Positions 28,297 to 36,693 are shown, numbered from the stretch's first letter. The stretch is 64,000 bases of DNA from Acrocarpospora pleiomorpha (GCF_009687885.1 NZ_BLAF01000019.1:78113-142112); one strand, 5' to 3'. Notes: generated by a model not told the origin, from the letters alone. Numbers and translations are program-made.

Positions 28297-29150
28297 GACG
28301 CGAACGTTTTCGCCAGATACGTGGCGGCCTCGGCCACCGCGTAACGCTGCAGCGGCCCGAAATACCAGCTCGGATCGAAGGTCCGCCGATACCGGATGGT
28401 CACGTCCAGCCGCGACGGCGTCCACCGGAACTCGGCCTCGCGAAGATCGAGCCAGCGGGCGACCGTGGTGTCGGACACGGCCCCGAACACCACCATGCCG
28501 GGCCCCCGGCGAATCACCCGCAACTCCAGCGAACGCGGTTCGAGCGGCGCCCCGATCCCCAGCGACCGGCGCGGCGTGAACTCGACCAAACGGCTGTCGC
28601 CCACATCCAGCCCGCTCCCGGTCGCGCGCACCGGCTTCGGAAAGCCGAGCGCCAGGAATCGCGACTCGACCGGCCCGAACCGCGGCTCGCCCTCCAGCGC
28701 CGTCTCCACATCCCCCAGGGCCGGGACGCTGACGGTGACCTCGTTCGCCCGGGGCATCGACCCGGCCGCCGTGCCCTCCAGCGCGGCGACCAGGATCAGC
28801 GGCGCGACCAGCAGGTGCCTGCCGCGCCGGTCGGCGTGGTCCACCGCCAGGCCGATCACCAGCCCGACCAGGTAGAACAGCGGCGCCGCCATGAGCAGGC
28901 AGACGATCCCCTCGCGCAGCAGCGGCCCGGCCACGGCCAGCCCGATGGTGATGGTGACCATGATCAGGCCGGTGGCGGTGCGCGGGCGGGCGGCGAGCAC
29001 GACCGTGATCGCGATGAGGCCGGGGATGCCGATGTAGAACAGCGCGGTCTGCTGCACGCCCCCGGCGTGCAACGTCACGTAGAGCAGGTACGCGGCGAAC
29101 AGCCCGGCCAGCACGGCGGCCAGCGTCCGGCGCGCGGACACACGCCCCAT
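28293..29150 (-). CDS. Membrane protein of unknown function with C-terminal SRPBCC-like domain
   Basis: 285 residues. Four hydrophobic helices fill about 10-125. A soluble alpha/beta domain (about 135-285: VTVSVPALGDVETALEG, SLELRVIRRGPGMVVFGAVSD, REAEFRWTPSRLDVTIRYRRTFD) resembles START/SRPBCC-type ligand-binding folds. I assign this fold only by pattern. The gene is translationally coupled to the methyltransferase-DCC fusion, so the two probably act together on a lipid-like substrate. It is divergent from a TetR gene across a strong palindrome. Confidence 0.65.
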   Translation of the reverse strand: MGRVSARRTLAAVLAGLFAAYLLYVTLHAGGVQQTALFYIGIPGLIAITVVLAARPRTATGLIMVTITIGLAVAGPLLREGIVCLLMAAPLFYLVGLVIGLAVDHADRRGRHLLVAPLILVAALEGTAAGSMPRANEVTVSVPALGDVETALEGEPRFGPVESRFLALGFPKPVRATGSGLDVGDSRLVEFTPRRSLGIGAPLEPRSLELRVIRRGPGMVVFGAVSDTTVARWLDLREAEFRWTPSRLDVTIRYRRTFDPSWYFGPLQRYAVAEAATYLAKTFAS

Positions 29151-29165
29151 TTATCCTCCAAGTGA

Positions 29166-29183
29166 TTTAATCAAGTGATTAAA
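29166..29183. promoter_or_regulatory. 18-bp perfect palindrome (TetR operator) in divergent promoter
   Basis: TTTAATCA-AG-TGATTAAA, in the AT-rich gap between the membrane-protein gene and the TetR gene. An extra AGTGATT half-site adjoins on the left. It is a high-quality operator candidate for the TetR at 29228 and could control both transcription units. Confidence 0.75.
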
Positions 29184-29227
29184 CCGTATGATGAGAGGGA
29201 GGGAGTCTGTCAAGCGGAGGCAAAACG

Positions 29228-29857
29228 TTGGCAGGAAAACAGCAGGCGGGCGCCGAGACCCGGGATCGGCTGATCAAGGCGGCAGGCGAGTCGCTGCTGG
29301 CGGAGGGTTACGCGGGCACCAGCGCCCGGACCATCGCCCGCTTGGCGGGGGTGAACTCCGCCCTGGTCTTCTACCATTTCGGCGGAGTCGACCCGCTGCT
29401 GCTGGCCGCTCTGGACCGCGCGACCGACCAGCGCATGACCACCTACCGGGAGGCGGTAGCGTCGGCGCGGAACCTGGAGGAACTGGTGGAGGTGGCCACC
29501 CAGATCTATCGCACCGACCTCGCGGAGGGCCACATCACGGTCTTCTCCGAGCTGGTCGGCGCCAGCATCGCCCGTCCCGAGCTGCGCGAGGAGATCGTCA
29601 AACGCTCCGAGCCGTGGATCGACTTCGTCGAGGAGACCCTCGACCGGGTGATCGGGGGTTCCGCGCTCGCGAAACTGCTGCCGCCGCGCGACCTGGCGTA
29701 CGCGGCGATCACCTTCTACCTGGGGGTCAACCTGTTCACCCACTTGGACGCCGACCGGTCCCGGACCGAGGCGCTGTTCAGCCTGGCCGCCCGGGTGGCG
29801 CCGCGGGCCCGGCTGCTGACCCTGCGGCTGCCGCGCCGGGGTGGTCGCGATGCGTGA
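29228..29857 (+). CDS. TetR-family repressor
   Basis: 209 residues. HTH at about 10-57 (GTSARTIARLAGVNSALVFYHFGG) with a C-terminal ligand domain. The start is TTG, supported by GCGGAGG seven bases upstream and by the family-like N-terminus AGKQQAGAETRDRLIKAA. The next gene overlaps its stop. Confidence 0.87.
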   Translation: MAGKQQAGAETRDRLIKAAGESLLAEGYAGTSARTIARLAGVNSALVFYHFGGVDPLLLAALDRATDQRMTTYREAVASARNLEELVEVATQIYRTDLAEGHITVFSELVGASIARPELREEIVKRSEPWIDFVEETLDRVIGGSALAKLLPPRDLAYAAITFYLGVNLFTHLDADRSRTEALFSLAARVAPRARLLTLRLPRRGGRDA

Positions 29858-30461
29858 GCCCGTCGTTCACGTCACCCCTGCCCGGGGCGCGGTCAAAGCG
29901 GTGGCGCTGGTGTTGCACGGCGGGCAGGAGGTCGGGCGCATGGCGACCAGCGCGCGGCAGCTCGCGGTGCTTCGGATGATCCCGTTCGCCTGGGCGCTGA
30001 CCTGGGCGGGCGCCGATCACGGGCTGGCGGTCTGGCGGGCGCGCTACCGGGTGCGCGGCTGGAACGGCGACGACGCCTCACCGGTGGCCGACATCGTCGA
30101 GGTGCTGGACAGGCTGCGGCGGGCGCACGACGTGCCCGTCATCCTGGTCGGCCACTCCATGGGCGGCCGTACGGCGCTGCGCGTGGCCGGCGACCCGAAC
30201 GTGGTCGGCGTGGCCGCGCTGGCTCCCTGGGTGCCGATCGGCGAACCCGTCGCCCAGCTGGCCGGACGCCGCGTGCTCCTCGTGCACGGATCGGCCGACC
30301 GGATCACGAAGCCCGGCGAGACCCACGCCTACGCCCGGCGCGCCCGCGAGGTCGCCACCGAGGTCCGGATGGTGGACATTCCCGGCGAAGGCCACGGGAT
30401 GCTTCACCAGCCCAGGCTCTGGCACCGCCTGACCAGCGAATTCGCCCTGTCCCTGTTCTAG
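29850..30461 (+). CDS. Alpha/beta hydrolase
   Basis: 203 residues. VALVLHGGQE gives the oxyanion region, VGHSMGGRTA the nucleophile Ser, LVHGSADRIT the Asp and GEGHGMLH the His, so the triad is complete. It is small for the family, with little cap domain. It is co-transcribed with the TetR (ATG inside the TetR stop region), so it is probably part of the same regulon. Its stop overlaps that of the PHP gene on the other strand. Confidence 0.84.
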   Translation: MREPVVHVTPARGAVKAVALVLHGGQEVGRMATSARQLAVLRMIPFAWALTWAGADHGLAVWRARYRVRGWNGDDASPVADIVEVLDRLRRAHDVPVILVGHSMGGRTALRVAGDPNVVGVAALAPWVPIGEPVAQLAGRRVLLVHGSADRITKPGETHAYARRAREVATEVRMVDIPGEGHGMLHQPRLWHRLTSEFALSLF

Positions 30462-31309
30462 GCGGGTTCGGTGATCGGGGTGCGGGCCGAGGTACTCGCG
30501 AGCAGGCGTTCGTACTGGTCCGGGCTGGTCGTCTCGCAGCCGAGGCGGTGGCCGGTCAGGTCGCCGTGGTCGTCGCTGGCGCCGGTGACGATCAGGTCCA
30601 GGTCGGCGGCGAGGGCGCGGAGTTCGGCGCGGGCCTCGGGGGTGTGGTCGCGATGGTCGATCTCGATCCCGGCCAGACCGGCGTCGGCCAGCTCGGCGAT
30701 CCAGTCGGCGGGCACGGTACGGCCGCGCTTGGCGGCGCGCGGGTGCGCGAGGACCGCCGCTCCCCCGGCGGCGAGCGTGAGCCGCACGGCGCGGACGGGA
30801 TCGAGGGCGTAGCGGGAGACGTGGGCACGCCCGCCCGAGCCGATCCAGGCGGGGGTGAACGCCTCCGCGACGGTAGCGACGGCGCCGACCGCCAGCATGG
30901 CGCGGGCGATGTGCGGGCGGCCGATCACGCCGCCGGCGGCGATGGCCGCGACCATCTCGAGCGTGATCGGCACGCCGAGCTCGGCGATCCTGGCCACCAT
31001 GGCGGCAGCCCGGTCGTCGCGGGCGGAGCGGATCAGCTCCAGTTCGGCCGCCAGCTCGGGATGGCCGGGGTCGAACAGGTAGGCCAGCATGTGGATGCTC
31101 ATCCCGTCCCGGCGGCACGACAGCTCCATGCCGGGAACCAGAGTCAGCCCGTCGGGCAGGGCCTCGATCGCCTCCCGGTGACCGGCGACGCCGTCATGGT
31201 CGGTAAGGGCCAGGACATCCAGCCCAGCGGCGCGGGCACGGCGGACCACCTCGGCGGGACGCTCCGTCCCGTCCGAGGCGGTGCTGTGGGCGTGCAGATC
31301 GATCCGCAC
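30458..31309 (-). CDS. PHP-domain phosphoesterase (RNase AM / nucleoside bisphosphatase type)
   Basis: 283 residues, GTG start. Metal-binding motifs are DLHAHSTASDGT at the N-terminus, ALTDHDGV, PGMELSC, VLAHP and TGASDDHGD near the C-terminus. This is the YciV/TrpH-type stand-alone PHP layout, whose members act on 3',5'-nucleoside bisphosphates or RNA 5' ends. It begins one base after the stop of the Lsr2-like gene, so they form an operon. Confidence 0.87.
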   Translation of the reverse strand: MRIDLHAHSTASDGTERPAEVVRRARAAGLDVLALTDHDGVAGHREAIEALPDGLTLVPGMELSCRRDGMSIHMLAYLFDPGHPELAAELELIRSARDDRAAAMVARIAELGVPITLEMVAAIAAGGVIGRPHIARAMLAVGAVATVAEAFTPAWIGSGGRAHVSRYALDPVRAVRLTLAAGGAAVLAHPRAAKRGRTVPADWIAELADAGLAGIEIDHRDHTPEARAELRALAADLDLIVTGASDDHGDLTGHRLGCETTSPDQYERLLASTSARTPITEPA

Positions 31310-31310
31310 G

Positions 31311-31667
31311 TCAGTCGTCCTCGGGCTCCGGGTGAGCCGCGAGGAACTTGTCGATCACCTCTTCCGGGGGCGTGCCCCGGGTGGGCACGTCGATGCCCTG
31401 CTCGCGGGCCCACGCCCGGACATCGCTGTTGGTGTGCCCGCGCAACCGCGACGGCTCGACCGCCTTCCGCGCCCTGGTCGCCTGCTTGACCTCGCGGCCC
31501 CGCTCCAGTGCCAGCTCGATCAGGCTGACCGCCTCGGCCAGCCGCGCGCTGTTCGCCTCCGACAGATCGATCGCGAACGTGCGCTGCAGGAGCTGGAACT
31601 CCCGCCGGACCACATCCTCGCCTTCGGACTGATCGAGATCATCAATCAGGATGACCTTCTCCGCCAC
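31311..31667 (-). CDS. Lsr2-family nucleoid-associated protein (divergent paralogue)
   Basis: 118 residues, GTG start with GGGGGAGAG upstream. The N-terminus (EKVILIDDLDQSEGEDVV, then RTFAIDLSEANSARLAEAV) matches the Lsr2 oligomerisation domain. The C-terminus (TNSDVRAWAREQGIDVPTRG, then PPEEVIDKF) matches its DNA-binding domain. The RGR minor-groove hook of classical Lsr2 reads RGT here, and the basic linker is short, so AT-tract binding may be altered. Its operon with a PHP phosphoesterase is unusual for a nucleoid protein. Confidence 0.75.
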   Translation of the reverse strand: MAEKVILIDDLDQSEGEDVVRREFQLLQRTFAIDLSEANSARLAEAVSLIELALERGREVKQATRARKAVEPSRLRGHTNSDVRAWAREQGIDVPTRGTPPEEVIDKFLAAHPEPEDD

Positions 31668-31716
31668 GCGCTCTCCCCCAACCAGACGTCATGTGCCCGG
31701 CAATCGTACTGGGGTT

Positions 31717-32808
31717 CTAGGAGATCGATTGCCACCAGCCGTCAACCAGCGGCGGCTGGTCGACCGCGACGCGCTCTCCGGGTTTGGGTACGGCCAGCCG
31801 TACGCCCCTGGCCTTGGCTTCGCGCCAGAGCCGGTCGACCGGCTCGCCCCAGGGGTGGAAGGCCAGGACGAACGTGCACCAGTGCACCGGGATCAGGAGT
31901 TTCGCCCGCAGGTCGAGATGGGCGGCGATGGCCTCTTCCGGAGTCATGTGAATGTCGGGCCAGCTCGGGCTGTACGCACCGATCTGGATGAGCGCGAGAT
32001 CGAACGGGCCGTGCTTCTCGCCGATGTCGGCGTAGCCGGGGAAATAGCCGGAGTCCCCGGTGTAGAAGACGCGGCGGGTCGCGCCGGAGATCACCCAGGA
32101 GCCCCAGAGGGTGCCGTTGCGGCGGAGCCCGCGGCCGGAGAAGTGGCGGGCCTCGGTGACGGTGAGGCGCAGGCCCGCGATGGTGACCGACTCGTTCCAG
32201 TCGAGTTCGACGATCCGGAACGACGGCACGCCCCAGCGCTCCAGGTGGGCGCCGACGCCGAGGGGGACCAGGAAGGGGGCGGACTGCAGGCCGACCAGGG
32301 CGCGGATGGTGTGCATGTCGAGGTGGTCGTAGTGGTCGTGGGAGATCACGATCGCGTCGACCTGGGGGAGGGTGTCGAGGCGGGCCGGGGGCTCGTGCAG
32401 GCGGCGAGGCCCGAGATTCGTGGCCGGGGAGCAGCGGTCGCTCCACATCGGGTCGAACAGGACCCGGCGGCCCTCGATTTCGATCAGGGTGGACGCGTGG
32501 CCGTACCAGATGATGTCAAGGCTGCTCAAGGGCTTGACGGAGGGGGTCACCAGCGGGATCGGGCCGTGGGGTTTGCGCTGCTGGCGGCCTTCCATGAGGT
32601 CGCGCATGATGGGTTTGGTCTCGCCGGCGGGCGGCACTGTCGTGGGGTCCGAGTTGCGGAACGCCGTACCGTCGAATTGGGGCGAACGACGCACCCGTTC
32701 GGCTCGTTCCCCGGCGGGTTTCGCGCCCAGCGCGGCGGGAATGTCCCGCATCGCCCAAGCGGCCCCCGCCGCCACCAATCCCGCTGCCAACCACCCCGAT
32801 TTGCGCAT
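31717..32808 (-). CDS. MBL-fold metallohydrolase (NAPE-PLD/UlaG-like), membrane-anchored
   Basis: 363 residues. The N-terminal hydrophobic segment (WLAAGLVAAGAAWAM) is an anchor or signal. The metallo-beta-lactamase core has YGHASTLIEI, the metal motif SHDHYDHLD, TEARHFSGRG, YTGDSGYF and a late IPVHWCTF. The pattern is that of phospholipase-D-like lipid hydrolases (NAPE-PLD group), though the substrate is unproven. The gene stands alone, 13 bases after the EEP gene. Confidence 0.85.
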   Translation of the reverse strand: MRKSGWLAAGLVAAGAAWAMRDIPAALGAKPAGERAERVRRSPQFDGTAFRNSDPTTVPPAGETKPIMRDLMEGRQQRKPHGPIPLVTPSVKPLSSLDIIWYGHASTLIEIEGRRVLFDPMWSDRCSPATNLGPRRLHEPPARLDTLPQVDAIVISHDHYDHLDMHTIRALVGLQSAPFLVPLGVGAHLERWGVPSFRIVELDWNESVTIAGLRLTVTEARHFSGRGLRRNGTLWGSWVISGATRRVFYTGDSGYFPGYADIGEKHGPFDLALIQIGAYSPSWPDIHMTPEEAIAAHLDLRAKLLIPVHWCTFVLAFHPWGEPVDRLWREAKARGVRLAVPKPGERVAVDQPPLVDGWWQSIS

Positions 32809-32821
32809 ACCAAAGATGGTG

Positions 32822-33757
32822 TCACAAGGAGAGGGTCACGGTGATGGGGGCATGGTCGGAATCCGGCGTGTCGCGGCGCGCCGACGGGAGGTCGCCGACG
32901 GAGGGCAGGCCGTGGTCGATGATCGAGCGCACCGCCTGGACTTTGCCGAGCAGGGCGCGGCTGATCAGGATGTGGTCGATCAGTTCGCGGCGGCCGTGGT
33001 AGACCCGGGAGAAGCGTTCCGGCTCGGGGATGCGCGGCGCGAGATTCCACAGCCGCCAGGGGTCGCCGCGATCCGGCACTCGCTCGCCCGGCGTGCCGAT
33101 CTCCGAACCCGGCGGGCCCAGCAGGATCTGTGTGGTGGCGGCTTCGGGCTCGTCGTTCAGGTCGCCCAGGACGATCAGTGGGCGGCTCGTGCCCTGGCCG
33201 TCCAGGATCTGGTCGGCCAGGCCGCGTAACGTGACGGCTTCCGCGGTGCGGCGCATCAGGGCGTACGCGCCGATGCGGGCGCGTTCGCCCTCGTCCCGGG
33301 GGCTGAACCGGCCGCCGGGGAAGGAGAGGAGTTTGGACTTGAGGTGGGCGGCGACCAGGGTCAGGTCGGCGCCGGCCTGGACGGCGAGGAAGCCGCGGCT
33401 GGTGTTGTTCACGGTGCCGCCGCCGTCGGTGCTCTGGACGGCTTGGAGTGGGCGCGGGAACGTGGTGACGTCGTGCAGGACGGTCAGGGGGAGCCTGCTG
33501 ATGAAGCCGACCCGGATGCCGCGGGCGTCGGGGTGCTGGGAGAGTTCGACGTGCCACTCCCCTTCGAGCAGGCCGACCAGGTCCAGCAGCGCCTCCGGCT
33601 CGCCGACCTCCTGCACGCCCAGCACGTCAGGACCGATCTGCGTGATCGTCCCGGCGAGCGCTTTGAGTTTCGCCTCGTACGCGGCCTCGTCCCGGGGCCC
33701 GAACTCCCCGCCCGCCCGGTAGAGGTTCTCCAGATTCCACGTGCCGACCACGACCAT
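32822..33757 (-). CDS. Endonuclease/exonuclease/phosphatase-family protein
   Basis: About 311 residues. The EEP signature is complete: GTWNLENLY (Asn), GVQEVGEPE (Glu), VAAHLKSK (His), VLGDLNDEP (Asp and Asn), LIDHILIS, and the terminal SDHAPI. No signal peptide is seen. It could cleave nucleic acid, a phosphoester lipid or an inositol phosphate. The chosen ATG (MVVVGTWNLEN) is four codons inside the longest frame. Confidence 0.85.
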   Translation of the reverse strand: MVVVGTWNLENLYRAGGEFGPRDEAAYEAKLKALAGTITQIGPDVLGVQEVGEPEALLDLVGLLEGEWHVELSQHPDARGIRVGFISRLPLTVLHDVTTFPRPLQAVQSTDGGGTVNNTSRGFLAVQAGADLTLVAAHLKSKLLSFPGGRFSPRDEGERARIGAYALMRRTAEAVTLRGLADQILDGQGTSRPLIVLGDLNDEPEAATTQILLGPPGSEIGTPGERVPDRGDPWRLWNLAPRIPEPERFSRVYHGRRELIDHILISRALLGKVQAVRSIIDHGLPSVGDLPSARRDTPDSDHAPITVTLSL

Positions 33758-33855
33758 GACCGCTCCCACCCCAGAGCAAATCCGGAAATATCCAGCTTTC
33801 GTGGTCCCACTATGACGGCCTTCGCGCGGCCTGGCGACAGCTACAGTGCGATGCG

Positions 33856-34506
33856 ATGACGAATCACGAAATATCAGCCCAGTGGCTCCCTCACCCCGCC
33901 GCCCCCAACGGTGCTCTCAGCATCCCGGACACACCCGGCATCCCGGACGCCCCCAACGCCGCGGACACCTCCAAGGCCGCGGACATTCCCTACGAACCCG
34001 ACGTGGCGGACGCCTCTGACGCCCCCGGCTCTTTCGACTTCCCCGCCCGCGCTTTCACCTGCGCCTGCGGCCTCGCGCTCCCCGACGAGACCTCCGCCGA
34101 ACTCCACGCCATGGAGCTCAACCTCTGCACCGCCTGCTTCGGCACCACCCGCCAGGAACCGATCCCCGGCTACACCCGCCCCTGCACGGCCTGCGCCGCC
34201 ACCGGCCGCCGCGGCCCCCAACTCGTCTGGGAACTCGCCCACGCCGAAGCCGAACGCGTCATCACGCTCCCCTTGATCCGCGCCCTCCTCCCCCACCGCC
34301 CCTTCCGCCTCTCCGAACTATCCGACCAGGTCCGCACCCACCTGGGCCTCCCCCCAGGCCGCCTCCCCGTCGGCCCCCGAGTCCGCGACCTCCTCCTCCA
34401 CCTCCAATCCCAAGGCGAACTAGCCCTCCTCTCCGCCCCCGCCCGCCTCCTCCAAGGCACCGACGTAGTCCTCTACGACGACCCTCACTGGGTACGAACC
34501 GCCTGA
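33856..34506 (+). CDS. Hypothetical protein with IPD-rich N-terminus and Cys-pair motif
   Basis: 216 residues, not recognised. Residues 20-60 are a low-complexity stretch built on Asp, Ala and Pro (IPDTPGIPDAPNAADTS). The middle contains CACGLALPDE, LNLCTACFG and RPCTACAATG, a Cys spacing that could hold zinc. The C-terminal third resembles a winged-helix segment (FRLSELSDQVRTHLGL, VRDLLLHLQSQGELALL). It may therefore be a zinc-bearing DNA- or protein-binding adaptor. Codon use is more C-rich than in its neighbours. Confidence 0.6.
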   Translation: MTNHEISAQWLPHPAAPNGALSIPDTPGIPDAPNAADTSKAADIPYEPDVADASDAPGSFDFPARAFTCACGLALPDETSAELHAMELNLCTACFGTTRQEPIPGYTRPCTACAATGRRGPQLVWELAHAEAERVITLPLIRALLPHRPFRLSELSDQVRTHLGLPPGRLPVGPRVRDLLLHLQSQGELALLSAPARLLQGTDVVLYDDPHWVRTA

Positions 34507-34513
34507 TCTCCGC

Positions 34514-35122
34514 TCAGAGCTGGGGCGCGACTTCCAGATCCGCCCAGAGCACCTCAATGGGGAAGGAAGCGGTGATGTTCACGGCGATGGGACCCATGTC
34601 ACGGTGGGTCGTACCGATATGTGTGTACGGACTGTTCCGGCCCGCCAGCACATACCTATCGATCGAGACGGCCCCGATCTTGTCGAAGTCCACAATCCAG
34701 TAGTGCGCAATGCCGGCATCGGCGTAATCGCCCATCTTGTGCACACGATCACGGCGTGCCGACCAGGTTGAAAGCACCTCGACCACGATGACCACGTGTT
34801 CGGCTGCGAGTTGCTCGAACTCGGGCAGGCAACGATGAAGGATCGCATCAGGCTTGCGTGCGGTGGGAGGCACGTCCCAGAGCAAGACATCTACTTCGGT
34901 GCTGGTCTCGTAGCATTCGTCCCGGCCTGAGCGGCGCATCTCGAAAATCGCTGCCTTCTCCAATGCCGAAGACAGCCGTGTTGCCACCTTCTGATGCTCT
35001 CGACTCCGTTGCTCACGCGGAACGACGAAGCCGTCCACGATCTCAAGATCACGCTGAATGTCTGCATCGATATCAAGGAACATGTCCCATGTGATCGGCG
35101 CGTGCTGTGGTTCGTGCCACAC
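34514..35122 (-). CDS. Uma2-family (DUF820) putative nuclease
   Basis: 202 residues. Typical Uma2 features are the DLEIVDGFVV start, KPDAILHR, VVIVVEVLSTWSARRDRVHK (the PD-(D/E)XK-like E-x-x-S and K) and AGIAHYWIVD. The family is abundant in actinobacteria and cyanobacteria and is of unproven function. It converges tightly on the preceding gene. GC content is a little lower than in its neighbours, in line with horizontal mobility. Confidence 0.85.
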   Translation of the reverse strand: MWHEPQHAPITWDMFLDIDADIQRDLEIVDGFVVPREQRSREHQKVATRLSSALEKAAIFEMRRSGRDECYETSTEVDVLLWDVPPTARKPDAILHRCLPEFEQLAAEHVVIVVEVLSTWSARRDRVHKMGDYADAGIAHYWIVDFDKIGAVSIDRYVLAGRNSPYTHIGTTHRDMGPIAVNITASFPIEVLWADLEVAPQL

Positions 35123-35253
35123 CGTCCTACCTCCGTGGTCGACGTCCGCCGCCGCGCGATCCTATGCCAGCACCAGATACGGCTCCCGAGACAAGACCAA
35201 GCGGGGTGAGCTGGGGCGCGGAATTGTCGGTGGTGCTGGCTACGATCCCGGGC

Positions 35254-35589
35254 ATGGTGACAGTTGATCTGATCAGGGCGGTTGCGTTGGCGCTTCCCCG
35301 GACTACGGAGCATCTGACCCGGGATCGGGTGAAGTTCCGGGTGGGGTCGATCGTCTATGTGTCTGTTTCGCCGGATGAGACGTCGATGGGATTCGGGTTT
35401 CCCAAGGAGGAACGGGCGGCCCTGATCAAGGCCGAGCCGGAGAAGTTCTTTATGCCTCGGCCCTCTGATGAGCGTTATCGGTGGGTTCAGGCCTGGTTGG
35501 CGGCGTTGGACGAGGAGGAGACCCGCGAGCTGGTGATCGAGGCATGGCGGATGTGCGTGCCCAAGAAGATCTCGGCGTTGGTGCCCTGA
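35254..35589 (+). CDS. MmcQ/YjbR-family protein
   Basis: 111 residues. ALALPRTTEHLTRDRVKFRVG at the N-terminus and RYRWVQAWLAALDEEETREL near the C-terminus give the MmcQ/YjbR (CyaY-like) pattern, a small DNA-binding-like fold of unknown role. The frame is open upstream, but the homologous region starts at the ATG at 35254. Confidence 0.82.
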   Translation: MVTVDLIRAVALALPRTTEHLTRDRVKFRVGSIVYVSVSPDETSMGFGFPKEERAALIKAEPEKFFMPRPSDERYRWVQAWLAALDEEETRELVIEAWRMCVPKKISALVP

Positions 35590-35952
35590 CCGGCGGCTTG
35601 ACCGGCTGACCGTTGGCAACCGTGCGTCGGTTCTCCTGGACGCGGGAGCGGGCTCGCCCACGTCGGCACCAAGGAATGGGCGCCGTCGGTTCTGCCGGAC
35701 GCGGGGCCGAGGGGGACTCGTCGAGTTGTTTTCCGGTGACGTCTTGTTTCCGGTGACTTCTGTTTTCCGGTGACATCGCGCACGGTGTGGGGTGAGGCGG
35801 AGTCCAGGTGGGTGAGGCTGGGTCGATGTGGGTTCTGAGGTTGTTGTGGTGGTTGGTGTGATTCGGGTGGGTAAGGTTTGATTGTGCGTGATCTAGGTGA
35901 GGATCCCCGGCCGGCTCGGGGGGCGGTTCGTGAGGTTCATCGGGTGGATCGG
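35590..35952. other. Non-coding stretch upstream of the PemK-like gene
   Basis: No gene is supported. It holds two near-repeats of GTCGGTTCT with GGACGCGGG nearby (about 35622-35643 and 35683-35706), a three-copy 17-bp direct repeat at 35730-35774, and a T-rich run ending in TAAGGT (35872-35877) that may be part of a promoter. Confidence 0.6.
35730..35774 (+). repeat. Three direct copies of TTTCCGGTGAC at 17-bp pitch
   Basis: TTTCCGGTGAC occurs exactly at 35730, 35747 and 35764, separated by six variable bases. Identity of the 11-mer with diverged spacers suggests a functional binding motif (iteron-like), probably upstream control of the toxin-like gene. Confidence 0.8.
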
Positions 35953-36321
35953 ATGGCCTCGCTGGAGTATTCGCCGGATTTGGATGGGATGGCGGATCCG
36001 GGAGAGATCATTTGGGCGTGGGTGCCCTACGAGGAGGATCCGGGGCGGGGGAAGGATCGGCCGCTGCTGGTCGTGGGGCGGCATGGGCGGCGGTTGCTGG
36101 GGATGATGTTGTCCAGCAAGGGCGGCGGCGGGGACGAGTGGCTGGCCCTGGGCGCGGGGACGTGGGATCGCGATGCGCGGCCGTCGTTCTTGCGGCTGGA
36201 TCGCATATTCGAGCTGGATGAGGCGGGTATCCGGCGCGAGGGCGCGATTCTCGATCGAGAGCGGTTCGTCAGGGTGGCCGCTGTTCTCATGCGTACTCAT
36301 GGGTGGGCGGCGGACGGATAG
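35953..36321 (+). CDS. PemK/MazF-like toxin-family protein without adjacent antitoxin
   Basis: About 122 residues. The pattern YSPDLDGMADPGEIIWAWVP, GKDRPLLVVGRHGRRLLGMML and LRLDRIFELDEAGIRREGAIL matches the actinobacterial PemK-like group, related to mRNA interferases. No antitoxin-like gene lies on either side, so it may be solitary or regulated otherwise. An earlier GTG at 35884 would add 23 residues; the ATG at 35953 fits the family start better. Confidence 0.75.
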   Translation: MASLEYSPDLDGMADPGEIIWAWVPYEEDPGRGKDRPLLVVGRHGRRLLGMMLSSKGGGGDEWLALGAGTWDRDARPSFLRLDRIFELDEAGIRREGAILDRERFVRVAAVLMRTHGWAADG

Positions 36322-36693
36322 GGCGTTCAGCGCATATCCGCATGTCGTTAGCCGTTTCGTGGAAGGCAAGGTCCGGCGCACGGCGCTACCACAAGTGCGG
36401 AGTGCGGTCTGCGCCTTCAACGAAGGGCCGGGCAGGGGTGAGTTGGCCAGCCAAGCGGCGGGCAGAAGTCGGGCCAGCTGGCCAGTGACCCGCAGAAGGC
36501 GAACCACCCGGTCAAATGACGCGCAGAAGATGACGTGGCCGTCAAGTGACGGGCATGGGCTCGCGCGCCTGGACCGCGAGCCCATGCATGCGGAGCCAGC
36601 CTTTAAGTGACGCGCAGAGGGGTAAACCGGCCGTCAAATGACGGGCAAAAGGTGTGGTGGCCGTCGAGTGGCGGGCAGAGAGTGAGCTGCCGG
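36322..36693. other. Non-coding stretch dominated by a 30-bp periodic repeat
   Basis: No gene is supported. Most of the interval is the repeat array described separately. An inverted pair GGGCTCGCG/CGCGAGCCC (36558-36583) interrupts it and could form a hairpin. Confidence 0.6.
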
